A stretch of 6,386 nucleotides of DNA from contig CAMPHL010000159.1 in NCBI GenBank assembly GCA_946885905.1, positions 1 through 6,386 of the forward strand, written 5' to 3'. The notes beneath the pieces were generated by a model, which saw only the letters and a list, made by a program, of their open reading frames with translations, was not told the origin of the DNA and searched no databases. Position 1 is the stretch's first letter, and the number at the start of each line of letters is the position of its first letter. This DNA comes from an uncultured Pseudomonadota bacterium (GTDB lineage Bacteria; Pseudomonadota; Gammaproteobacteria; Burkholderiales; Usitatibacteraceae). The position numbers were made by a program, and so were the translations under genes. Positions 1 to 6,386 of the stretch are shown here, one piece after another.

Positions 1-954
1 ACGGTCACCGATTCGGTCGAGGAGGTGATCCGCCTCACCGAGGATGCCGTCTCCGAGATCAGCAGGAACTTCCGCATCGTGGTCGCCAAGGCGCACGAGC
101 AGACCGAGGCGGCGATGTCGCTGCTCACGAGCGACGGCCACGGCCGCGGGATCCTCTCGCTGCCGGAGTTCATCCAGGCCTACGACTCGCAGCTGGTGAA
201 CGTCACCTCCCACATGACGAGCTTCTCCGCGGCCGCCGACGAGATGGCGAGCCACCAGAAGCGCGTGACCGAGCACGCCCGCGTGATGGAGGAGACCATC
301 GACGGCCTGCGCCACATGGCCTCGCAGATCTCCCGCATCGCGCTCGACAGCTCCGTGGCGATGGCCTCGCGGACGCTCAATCCGCGCGACTTCGTCGAGA
401 TGACCGACCGCATCCGGGCGATCAGCGCGGAGGCGCACGAGCTCACCCGCAGGACGCGCCAGGGCCTGGACGCCATCGGCGACGAGGTCCGCGCCGGCAA
501 CAAGCGCACGACCCAGGTCGCGGAGGCCGCGCGCCGCGCGGTCGACGTGGCGCGCAGCGAGATCGCGACGCTGAACGCCGCCACGATCGAGCAGACCCGG
601 CAGATGGAAGGCACCATCAACCGCATCAACGACCTCTCGGTCGAGATCCAGAAGGACATCAACCAGATCATCGTGGCGATGCAGTTCCAGGACATCACGC
701 GCCAGAAGCTCGAGCGCCTGCACAAACCCACGCTGGGGGCGGCCACCGAGTCGCTGTCGCTGCTCTCCCACGAAACGCAGGCGCTGCTGCAGCGCGACCT
801 CTACCGCGCCGTGAAGGCGTACTCGCAAAGCGCCCTCAAGCCGCGGCGCGGCGACGTCGAGGGCCTGGAGGCCGATGCCCGCAAGCTCGACGAGGCCGTC
901 GCGGCCACCAGGCCCGGCAACGACGGCGGGGACAAGAAAGTGGAGATCTTCTGA
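1..954 (+). CDS. Chemoreceptor-like coiled-coil protein with degenerate signalling tip and QFQD motif (5' end outside window)
   Basis: The frame is open from base 1, so the gene very probably starts upstream; the in-window GTG at 25 is only the first visible start codon and residues below count from it. The visible part is almost wholly helical, without membrane segments, and resembles the cytoplasmic hairpin of methyl-accepting chemotaxis proteins. Residues 101-141 align without gaps to the signalling tip of the next gene's receptor. The conserved tip is heavily altered: positions matching the usual Glu, Arg and Glu are Ala112, Ser115 and Leu118, while Arg121 and Phe123 are kept. Residues 220-227 read QFQDITRQ, a motif common near the C-terminus of a subgroup of cytoplasmic chemoreceptor-like proteins. 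A charged, low-complexity tail (about 270-309) follows. It probably works in a chemosensory array, perhaps as an accessory rather than a full activator of CheA. Its stop codon overlaps the next start by one base. Family assignment is fairly sure, exact role is not. Confidence 0.8.
   Translation, partial: TVTDSVEEVIRLTEDAVSEISRNFRIVVAKAHEQTEAAMSLLTSDGHGRGILSLPEFIQAYDSQLVNVTSHMTSFSAAADEMASHQKRVTEHARVMEETIDGLRHMASQISRIALDSSVAMASRTLNPRDFVEMTDRIRAISAEAHELTRRTRQGLDAIGDEVRAGNKRTTQVAEAARRAVDVARSEIATLNAATIEQTRQMEGTINRINDLSVEIQKDINQIIVAMQFQDITRQKLERLHKPTLGAATESLSLLSHETQALLQRDLYRAVKAYSQSALKPRRGDVEGLEADARKLDEAVAATRPGNDGGDKKVEIF
942..945 (+). promoter_or_regulatory. Ribosome binding site (GGAG) for the second chemoreceptor
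   Basis: GGAG lies 8 bases before the ATG at 954, inside the last codons of the preceding gene. It supports the ATG at 954 over the in-frame ATG at 978 (residue 9), which has no comparable purine-rich site. Together with the one-base TGATG overlap it suggests translational coupling of the two receptor genes. Confidence 0.65.
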
Positions 955-3011
955 TGCGCCGGTCGTGGCGGTCCCGGATGAACGGCTTGCACATCTGGCA
1001 GAAGCTCCTGCTCCTGGGCGGCGTGTTCGCCTTGCTCTTCGCGATTCCCACGAGCCTGTATTTCGGCCAGGTGGCCGCCGAGCTCGGCCGCACCTCGCGC
1101 GAGCTCGACGGGCTCGCGCGCGCGCAGACCGCGCTGGGGCTGCTGCGCGCGCTCTCGCAGCACCGCTCGCTCGCCGCCGGCTACCTCGCCGGCGACGGGT
1201 CGCTCGCCGGGCCCCGCGAGCAGGCCGCCGCGAAAGTGGAGTCGCTCCTCGCCGCCCTGCGCAACGACGCCGGGTCGGGCGCACGCGCCCGGGGAAACCT
1301 CGCCAAAACGGCGGCGACCTGGAAGACGCTCGGGGAGGGCGTGAAGGGCAAGGTGATCGCGGCCGCGGACAGCAACGCGAGCCACGCAGAGCTCGTTGCG
1401 AGCGCCGGCGCCGCGCTCGAGGCCATCATGGACCAGGACGGGCTCGCGGTGGATGCCGACACGGCGATCCACTATTCGGTGCGCGCCGCGCTGATCCACG
1501 TACCGGCGATGTTGGAGACGCTCGGGCAGGCGCAGGCGCACGGCATGGAGCTCCTCGGGGCGAAGGAAGGCGGCCAGGAGGACCGCGAGTCGATCTCCGG
1601 CTTGCTGCTGCGCGCGAAGGAAAGGGAAACCGAGGTGCGCGTGGCGATCCGCAAGGTCTTCGCCCAGGACGACGACCTGAAGCCCGTCCTCGCCCCGGCG
1701 GTGCTCGAGTCCGACGCGGCGGTGAACCGGATGCTCAAGTCGCTGCGCCTCGACGTCATCTTCAGCCAGGACCTTTCGCGCCCGGCCGGCGACTTCCACG
1801 CCGAGCTCGAGCAGGCGCTCGACGCGCAGGCCCGGCTCGCCGCGCGCCTGCTCGCCGAGGTGCGCACACGGCTCGTCGAGCGCGCATCGGCCGAGCGCCG
1901 GCAGATCGGCCTGGCCGTGGGGCTCGCCCTGCTGATCCTGGCCGGGGCCGTGATGCTCGCCGTGTGGACCGCGCGCTCCATCACCCAGCCGCTCGGCCAT
2001 GCCGTCACGGTGGCCGACCACATCGCCTCCGGCCGCCTCGACCAGTCCATCGACCGGCAGCAGGCGCGCAACGCCGAGGCGGCGCGACTGCTGGAGGCCT
2101 TCGCCTCGATGCAGGACGCGCTTTCGTCGATCGCGCGCGAGATCCAGGCTGCCAGCCACGAGATCCGCCATGCCTCGGTGCAGGTGGCCGATGGCAACGC
2201 GAACCTCTCCGCGCGCACCGAGAACCAGGCCTCGAGCCTGGAGCAGACCGCGGCCACCATGGAGGAGCTCACCGCCACGGTGAAACGCAACGCCGAAAGC
2301 GCCTCCCACGCCTCCGATGTCGTGGGGCAGGCCTCGGAATCGGCCAAGCGCGGCTCGCAGGCGGTCGCCGAGGTGGTGCAGACCATGCGCTCCATCAACG
2401 CGGCTTCCAAGCGCATCGTCGACATCATCGGCGTGATCGACGCGATCGCGTTCCAGACCAACATCCTCGCGCTGAACGCGGCTGTCGAGGCCGCGCGCGC
2501 CGGCGAGCACGGCCGCGGCTTCGCGGTGGTCGCCGCGGAGGTCCGCAGCCTCGCGCGCCGCAGCGCCGACTCGGCCAAGGAGATCAAGGGCCTCATCTCC
2601 GAAAGCGTCCAGGCCACCTCCCTGGGGGCCAGGCGCGTGGACGAGACCGGCAAGGCCATGGACGGGATCATGGACTCGGTGCGGCGCGTGGCCGAGATAT
2701 TCGGCGAGATCAACGCCGCCTCGCACGAGCAGAGGAATGGCATCGAGCAGGTGAACAGGGCGGTGACGCAGATGGACCGCGGCACCCAGGAGAACGCCGC
2801 GCTCGTGGGCGAGGTCGCGGCGAGCTCGCAGGCCCTGCAGGACCAGGCCGAGCGCCTGGCCCAGCTCGTGGGCCGCTTCCAGCTCGCGGCGGACGAGGCC
2901 CTGCCCGATCCGCAGGACGAAGGCGCAACCGCCTCGATCCTCCCGGCGCATGGCGGCACGCCGCTCGCGGCCCCGGGCCGTGACCTGCGGCGCCTGACCG
3001 CCGCGGAGTGA
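954..3011 (+). CDS. Methyl-accepting chemotaxis protein (periplasmic helical sensor, HAMP, MA signalling domain)
   Basis: This is a complete 685-residue inner-membrane chemoreceptor. A hydrophobic segment at about 17-38 (TM1) is followed by roughly 280 periplasmic residues and a second segment at about 317-338 (TM2). A HAMP linker spans about 338-392, and the cytoplasmic signalling domain about 405-645. The periplasmic part is mostly helical; a stretch near residues 64-80 (RALSQHRSLAAGYLAGD) recalls the start of NIT-type nitrate/nitrite sensing domains, but the ligand cannot be named. The first adaptation helix contains SSLEQTAATMEELTATV (about 428-444), with typical Gln/Glu pairs for CheR/CheB modification. 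The hairpin tip is canonical: Gln501 to about residue 527, including Glu512, Arg515, Glu518, Arg521 and Phe523, which contact CheA/CheW or neighbouring dimers. The C-terminus ends LTAAE, so it lacks an NWETF-type CheR tether. It overlaps the preceding gene by one base and probably forms an operon with it. Confidence 0.95.
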   Translation: MRRSWRSRMNGLHIWQKLLLLGGVFALLFAIPTSLYFGQVAAELGRTSRELDGLARAQTALGLLRALSQHRSLAAGYLAGDGSLAGPREQAAAKVESLLAALRNDAGSGARARGNLAKTAATWKTLGEGVKGKVIAAADSNASHAELVASAGAALEAIMDQDGLAVDADTAIHYSVRAALIHVPAMLETLGQAQAHGMELLGAKEGGQEDRESISGLLLRAKERETEVRVAIRKVFAQDDDLKPVLAPAVLESDAAVNRMLKSLRLDVIFSQDLSRPAGDFHAELEQALDAQARLAARLLAEVRTRLVERASAERRQIGLAVGLALLILAGAVMLAVWTARSITQPLGHAVTVADHIASGRLDQSIDRQQARNAEAARLLEAFASMQDALSSIAREIQAASHEIRHASVQVADGNANLSARTENQASSLEQTAATMEELTATVKRNAESASHASDVVGQASESAKRGSQAVAEVVQTMRSINAASKRIVDIIGVIDAIAFQTNILALNAAVEAARAGEHGRGFAVVAAEVRSLARRSADSAKEIKGLISESVQATSLGARRVDETGKAMDGIMDSVRRVAEIFGEINAASHEQRNGIEQVNRAVTQMDRGTQENAALVGEVAASSQALQDQAERLAQLVGRFQLAADEALPDPQDEGATASILPAHGGTPLAAPGRDLRRLTAAE

Positions 3012-3041
3012 AGCCCTTCGCTCCCGGATGCCACGACGGGT

Positions 3042-3047
3042 TAAACT
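3042..3047 (+). promoter_or_regulatory. Possible -10-like element upstream of korA (weak)
   Basis: TAAACT lies in a short AT-richer patch within the only real intergenic gap of the window and matches the sigma-70 -10 consensus at four of six positions. No good -35 box sits 16-18 bases upstream. A TTGACC at 3052-3057 could instead be a -35, but the sequence 17 bases further on (CACAAG) is a poor -10. It is given as a candidate only: a promoter is expected here because the receptor genes and korAB have unrelated functions. Confidence 0.2.
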
Positions 3048-3053
3048 TGCCTT

Positions 3054-3071
3054 GACCCCAGCTACGGGGTC
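3054..3071. repeat. Perfect 6-bp inverted repeat between the receptor gene and korA
   Basis: GACCCC (3054-3059) and GGGGTC (3066-3071) are exact reverse complements around a 6-base spacer AGCTAC. The right arm ends 18 bases before the korA GTG. As RNA it would form a short, GC-rich stem in the 5' leader; as DNA it could be an operator. No run of T follows, so a Rho-independent terminator for the receptor genes is not supported. The function is unknown; the repeat itself is read directly from the sequence. Confidence 0.5.
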
Positions 3072-3089
3072 CCACACAAGCTCGGCTCG

Positions 3090-4937
3090 GTGAGAATCGA
3101 ATCGGTCAACGATTTTGTAGTCAAGTTCGCCAACGTCAACGGCTCGGGCTCGGCGTCGGCGAACACGCTGTTCGCGAAGGCCATCCTGCGCATGGGCGTG
3201 CCGGTGAGCCCGCGCAACATCTTCCCGTCGAACATCCAGGGACTGCCCACCTGGTACGAGGTGCGCGTGTCCGAATCGGGCTGGCTCGGACGGCGCGGCG
3301 GCACCGACCTCATGGTCGCGATGAACCCGCAGACCTGGGAGAAGGACGTGGCCGAGGTCGACCCCGGCGGCTATCTCTTCCACGACTCGACCAAACCGCT
3401 GCCGCCCTCGAAGTTCCGCGAGGACGTGCACGTGATCGGCATGCCGCTCATGCAGATCTGCAACGCCACCTATGCCGACCCGCGGCAGCGCCAGCTCTTC
3501 AAGAACATCATCTACGTGGGCGCGATCGGCACGCTGCTCGGCATCGACCTCGAGCAGGTCGAGAAGCTGATAGCCGAGCAGTACAAGGGCAAGGAGAAGC
3601 TGCTCGAGCCCAACTTGAAGGCGCTGCACATCGGGCGCGAGTATGCCGAGGCGAACCTGCCGGACATCGGCCTCAAGGTGCGCTCCGCCGACAAGGTGGG
3701 GAGCCGCATCTTCATCGAGGGCAACAGCGCCGCGGCGCTCGGCGCCGTCTACGGCGGCGCCACGGTCGCCGCATGGTACCCGATCACGCCTTCATCCTCG
3801 ATGGCGGAGGCCTTCGCGAAGCATTGCCGCAAGTACCGCACCGATCCCGACAGCGGCAAGGCGCGCTACGCGATCGTGCAGGCCGAGGACGAGCTCGCTT
3901 CCATCGGCATGGTGATCGGCGCGGCCTGGAACGGCGCGCGCGCCTTCACCTGCACCTCCGGCCCCGGCATCTCGCTCATGCAGGAATTCATCGGGCTCGC
4001 GTACTTCGCCGAGATCCCGGCGGTGATCTTCGACGTGCAGCGCGCGGGGCCCTCCACCGGAATGCCCACGCGCACGCAGCAATCGGACGTGCTTTCCTGC
4101 GCCTACGCCTCGCACGGCGACACCAAGCACGTGCTGCTCTTCCCGCAGGACCCGAAGGAAGGCTTCGAGATGGCCGCGCAGGCCTTCGACCTCGCCGACC
4201 GGCTGCAGACGCCCATCTTCGTGCTCTACGACCTGGACATCGGCATGAACGAGCGCCTGTGCGAGCCGCTCACGTGGGACGATTCCAGGCGCTACGACCG
4301 CGGCAAGGTGCTCTCCTACCAGGACCTCGAGGCGGGCAAGCGCTTCGGCCGCTACCTCGACCTCGACGCCGACGGCATCACCTGGCGCACCTATCCCGGC
4401 ACGCACCCGACCCGCGGATCGTTCTTCACGCGCGGAACGTCGCGCGACCGCTATGCGCGCTATACGGAAGAGGGCAGCGCCTACGTCGACAACATGCAGC
4501 GGCTGCTCAAGAAGTTCGAGACCGCCAAGGACTACGTGCCGAAGCCGGTGCTGCGCAAGTCGGGGAAGGGCTCGAGGTTCGGCGTCATCTACTACGGCTC
4601 GACCACGCCCGCGATGGACGAGGCGTTGGCCCTGCTGGACGAAGGCGGGACCGGAGTGGACGCGATGCGGGTGCGCGCCTTCCCGTTCCAGGACGCGGTG
4701 ATCGACTTCGTGAACGCGCACGAGCACGTTTTCGTGGTGGAGCAGAACCGCGACGCCCAGCTGAGGACGCTGCTCGTGGCCGAAGGCATGCTGCCGCACG
4801 ACAAATTGACTCCCGTGCTGCACTACGACGGCACTCCGGTCACCGCGCGGTTCATCCACAAGGAGATCGGGCAGCGGCTGGCCGCGTTCAACGTGATGCC
4901 GATGAAGAAGACGGCCGCGACCGGAAGCGGAGAGTGA
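3090..4937 (+). CDS. korA: 2-oxoacid:ferredoxin oxidoreductase, fused gamma-alpha subunit (KorA type)
   Basis: With KorB this subunit oxidatively decarboxylates a 2-oxoacid with CoA, giving acyl-CoA, CO2 and reduced ferredoxin in the cytoplasm. Residues about 8-180 form the gamma domain (FANVNGSGSASANTLFAKA near the start). Residues about 208-400 are the alpha/pyrimidine-binding domain and about 495-600 the C-terminal domain II. Visible motifs are YPITP (230-234), the acidic EDE (266-268) near the thiamine pyrophosphate site, TSGPG (289-293) and QRAGPSTGMPT (317-327). Arg318 and Thr327 have the same nine-residue spacing as the substrate-recognition Arg344/Thr353 that I recall for the Sulfolobus enzyme. 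The GTG at 3090 is the only start after the in-frame TAA at 3042; it lacks a clear Shine-Dalgarno site, but the protein begins as relatives do. korB follows one base after the stop. 2-oxoglutarate is the likely substrate, but pyruvate or a broader range is not excluded by sequence. Confidence 0.93.
   Translation: MRIESVNDFVVKFANVNGSGSASANTLFAKAILRMGVPVSPRNIFPSNIQGLPTWYEVRVSESGWLGRRGGTDLMVAMNPQTWEKDVAEVDPGGYLFHDSTKPLPPSKFREDVHVIGMPLMQICNATYADPRQRQLFKNIIYVGAIGTLLGIDLEQVEKLIAEQYKGKEKLLEPNLKALHIGREYAEANLPDIGLKVRSADKVGSRIFIEGNSAAALGAVYGGATVAAWYPITPSSSMAEAFAKHCRKYRTDPDSGKARYAIVQAEDELASIGMVIGAAWNGARAFTCTSGPGISLMQEFIGLAYFAEIPAVIFDVQRAGPSTGMPTRTQQSDVLSCAYASHGDTKHVLLFPQDPKEGFEMAAQAFDLADRLQTPIFVLYDLDIGMNERLCEPLTWDDSRRYDRGKVLSYQDLEAGKRFGRYLDLDADGITWRTYPGTHPTRGSFFTRGTSRDRYARYTEEGSAYVDNMQRLLKKFETAKDYVPKPVLRKSGKGSRFGVIYYGSTTPAMDEALALLDEGGTGVDAMRVRAFPFQDAVIDFVNAHEHVFVVEQNRDAQLRTLLVAEGMLPHDKLTPVLHYDGTPVTARFIHKEIGQRLAAFNVMPMKKTAATGSGE
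4929..4932 (+). promoter_or_regulatory. Ribosome binding site (GGAG) for korB
   Basis: GGAG sits within the last codons of korA, 6 bases before the korB ATG at 4939. The korA TGA (4935-4937) lies between this site and the start. The arrangement points to coupled translation and balanced amounts of the two subunits. Confidence 0.6.
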
Positions 4938-4938
4938 G

Positions 4939-5994
4939 ATGACCTACCTCGCCAAGCCAAAGCTCCACCATCCCGACCTTCCCAAGAACGCGATCGGCCT
5001 CACCCGCCGCGACTATGAGGGCACGGTCTCGACGCTCTGCGCCGGCTGCGGGCACGATTCCATCAGCGCGGCCATCGTCCAGGCGTGCTGGGAGCTCGCG
5101 ATCCAGCCCCACCGCGTGGCCAAGCTCTCCGGCATCGGCTGCTCCTCCAAGACGCCGACCTACTTCCTCGACAAGTCGCATGGCTTCAACTCCGTGCACG
5201 GGCGGATGCCCTCGGTGCTCACCGGGGCCAACCTCGCGAACCGCGACCTGATCTACCTCGGCGTCTCCGGCGACGGCGATTCCGCATCGATCGGCCTGGG
5301 CCAGTTCGCGCACGCCATGCGCCGCGGCGTGAACATGACCTACATCGTCGAGAACAATGGCGTCTACGGCCTCACGAAGGGCCAGTTCTCCGCGACCGCC
5401 GACCGCGGGTCGAAGGCCAAGCGCGGGGCGATCAACAGCGAGGAGGGCATCGACCTGGTGCTGATGGCCCTCCAGTTGGGCGCCACGTACGTCGGGCGCA
5501 GCTTCTCCGGCGACAAGGGCCAGCTGGTCCCGCTCATCAAGGGCGCGCTCACCCATCCCGGGGCGGCCTTCCTCGACGTGGTCTCGCCCTGCGTGGCGTT
5601 CAACAACCACGAGGGCTCCACCAAGAGCTACGACTACGTGCGCGAGCACAACGAGGCCGTGAACCGACTGGACGTGATCACGGTCCACAAGGAGATCACC
5701 ACGGAGTACGAGCCGGGCTCGGTCCAGGAGGTGCGCCAGCACGACGGGTCGACCCTGCGCCTGCGCAAACTCGACCCCCGGTACGACGCCTCCGACCGGA
5801 TCGCGGCGATGAACTTCGTGATGAGCCGCTACGCCGTGGGCGAGATCGCCACGGGCCTGCTTTACGTGAACCACTCTCCGCGCGACCTCCATGGCAGCCT
5901 CAACACGATTGCGCAGCCGCTCAACCAGCTCGGCGAGCGCGAGCTCTGCCCGGGATCGGCCGCGCTCGAGAAGCTCAACGAAGGCCTCCGCTAG
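4939..5994 (+). CDS. korB: 2-oxoacid:ferredoxin oxidoreductase, beta subunit (KorB type)
   Basis: This is the 351-residue catalytic partner of KorA; it binds thiamine pyrophosphate and a [4Fe-4S] cluster that passes electrons to ferredoxin. CAGCGH gives Cys34 and Cys37, GIGCSS gives Cys68, and VVSPC gives Cys218. The spacing closely follows the four cluster cysteines (12, 15, 46 and 197) that I recall for the Sulfolobus beta subunit. GDGDSASIG (111-119) and the Asn139-Asn140 pair followed by GVYGLTKGQ form the diphosphate/Mg2+ site. The C-terminal part (about 240-351) is a family extension ending in an ELCPGS-type segment (335-340). No extra ferredoxin domain is fused and no ferredoxin gene lies in the window, so the electron acceptor is encoded elsewhere. 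The ATG at 4939 has a good ribosome binding site and follows the korA stop by one base, so the two genes are surely one operon. Confidence 0.95.
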   Translation: MTYLAKPKLHHPDLPKNAIGLTRRDYEGTVSTLCAGCGHDSISAAIVQACWELAIQPHRVAKLSGIGCSSKTPTYFLDKSHGFNSVHGRMPSVLTGANLANRDLIYLGVSGDGDSASIGLGQFAHAMRRGVNMTYIVENNGVYGLTKGQFSATADRGSKAKRGAINSEEGIDLVLMALQLGATYVGRSFSGDKGQLVPLIKGALTHPGAAFLDVVSPCVAFNNHEGSTKSYDYVREHNEAVNRLDVITVHKEITTEYEPGSVQEVRQHDGSTLRLRKLDPRYDASDRIAAMNFVMSRYAVGEIATGLLYVNHSPRDLHGSLNTIAQPLNQLGERELCPGSAALEKLNEGLR

Positions 5995-6386
5995 CCCGGT
6001 CAGCCCGGATCCCTTCCGGCCGCGCACGACGCGCATCGCTTCATGGGAAGACGTTTCCGCGCTGGTCGAGCATTTTTCGTACTACCGCAACATTCCCTGG
6101 CTTTTCCGCGGCGTCTCGAGCGTCGAGCACGGGCTCATTCCCCTGATCGGCCGGCCGGATTGGCGCAAGCCCGACCCCCACGGCCACGGGCGCGCGGCCA
6201 AGCGCCTGCACTATTCGAAGAAGGACGAGCTCGCGGTGTTCGCCATGTTCAAGAACACGGCGGTGGCGTTCCTCTCGCGCCAGCCCGAGAGCGAGATGGA
6301 GTGGCTCGCGGTGGCGCGCCACTACGACGTGCCCACGCGCTTCCTCGACTGGTCGGAGAAGTTCCTCGTGGCGCTATGGTTCGCCG
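5891..6386 (+). CDS. FRG-domain protein, 3' end cut by window edge, start uncertain
   Basis: The frame that reads TGG at 6044 is open from 5870 to the window end. From about 6044 it encodes SWEDVSALVEHF-like sequence, then WLFRG (the F-R-G codons are 6104-6112), LIPLIGR, and EWLAVARHYDVPTRFLDW running into LVALWFA at the edge. This order matches the FRG domain (Pfam FRG family), named for its Phe-Arg-Gly motif and typically holding a WLxxAxHxxxPTRxLDW block. I know no established biochemical activity for the domain. The start is a problem: the only ATG (5891) or TTG (5909) in frame lies inside korB, without a ribosome binding site, and gives a Ser/Arg-rich leader that looks like out-of-frame korB. 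No ATG, GTG or TTG occurs between the korB stop and the domain, so the true start may be a rare codon, or an error may be present. The coordinate 5891 is therefore a maximal extent. The domain call is firm; the start is not. Confidence 0.75.
   Translation, partial: MAASTRLRSRSTSSASASSARDRPRSRSSTKASASPVSPDPFRPRTTRIASWEDVSALVEHFSYYRNIPWLFRGVSSVEHGLIPLIGRPDWRKPDPHGHGRAAKRLHYSKKDELAVFAMFKNTAVAFLSRQPESEMEWLAVARHYDVPTRFLDWSEKFLVALWFA

Noticed and set aside
25..27. The GTG at 25 as the true start of the first gene.
   Set aside because: The frame is open to base 1 and the coding pattern continues upstream without a visible ribosome binding site, so the gene almost surely begins outside the window.
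875..2983. A 702-codon + strand frame overlapping the receptor gene.
   Set aside because: It is extremely Arg/Pro/Gly-rich, the typical signature of reading GC-rich coding sequence out of frame. The alternative frame encodes a clear chemoreceptor.
3012..3041. A possible Rho-independent terminator after the receptor gene.
   Set aside because: Only a 4-bp CCCG/CGGG pairing with a 10-base loop is visible and no T run follows it, so it is not convincing.
801..3629. A 942-codon open frame on the minus strand covering the whole membrane receptor gene and part of korA.
   Set aside because: It is an antisense shadow of GC-rich coding DNA. Its translation is Arg/Gly/His/Ala-rich without recognisable domains, and it crosses two well-supported + strand genes.
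4888..6036. A 382-codon minus-strand open frame opposite korB.
   Set aside because: It has no recognisable motifs and lies opposite the conserved KorB frame, so it is a shadow.
6043..6045. The ATG at 6043 as start of the last gene.
   Set aside because: It is in a different frame from the FRG-domain sequence and reads into a translation without recognisable motifs.

Overview
The window is GC-rich DNA with tightly packed genes, all on the + strand. Codon use and protein similarity suggest a proteobacterium, most likely a betaproteobacterium. This rests on the recognisable wording of the chemoreceptor signalling domain and on the gamma-alpha fused form of the 2-oxoacid oxidoreductase. No marker gene fixes the lineage.

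Layout: (1) positions 1-954 hold the 3' part of a cytoplasmic chemoreceptor-like coiled-coil protein that ends in a QFQD-type motif; its hairpin tip is badly eroded. (2) Positions 954-3011 hold a complete membrane chemoreceptor with a large periplasmic sensor region, a HAMP domain and a fully canonical signalling tip; it overlaps the first gene by one base. (3) A 78-base intergenic gap carries a perfect 6-bp inverted repeat and at best a weak promoter. (4) Positions 3090-4937 and 4939-5994 hold the two subunits of a thiamine-pyrophosphate, iron-sulfur 2-oxoacid:ferredoxin oxidoreductase (KorA/KorB type), one base apart. (5) From about 5891 to the window end is the start of an FRG-domain protein, cut off by the edge and without a convincing start codon.

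The two receptor genes look translationally coupled and probably act in one chemosensory array, possibly with unequal roles because only the second has an intact CheA/CheW-contacting tip. korA and korB form one enzyme that oxidatively decarboxylates a 2-oxoacid (probably 2-oxoglutarate) to its acyl-CoA and reduces ferredoxin. The cluster and cofactor residues I can place are all present. The FRG protein is unrelated in function as far as can be seen.

No RNA genes, insertion sequences, CRISPR arrays or phage genes were seen. Most of the window is ordinary core-type content. The two places most worth a second look are the tip-degenerate receptor and the FRG gene at the right edge.
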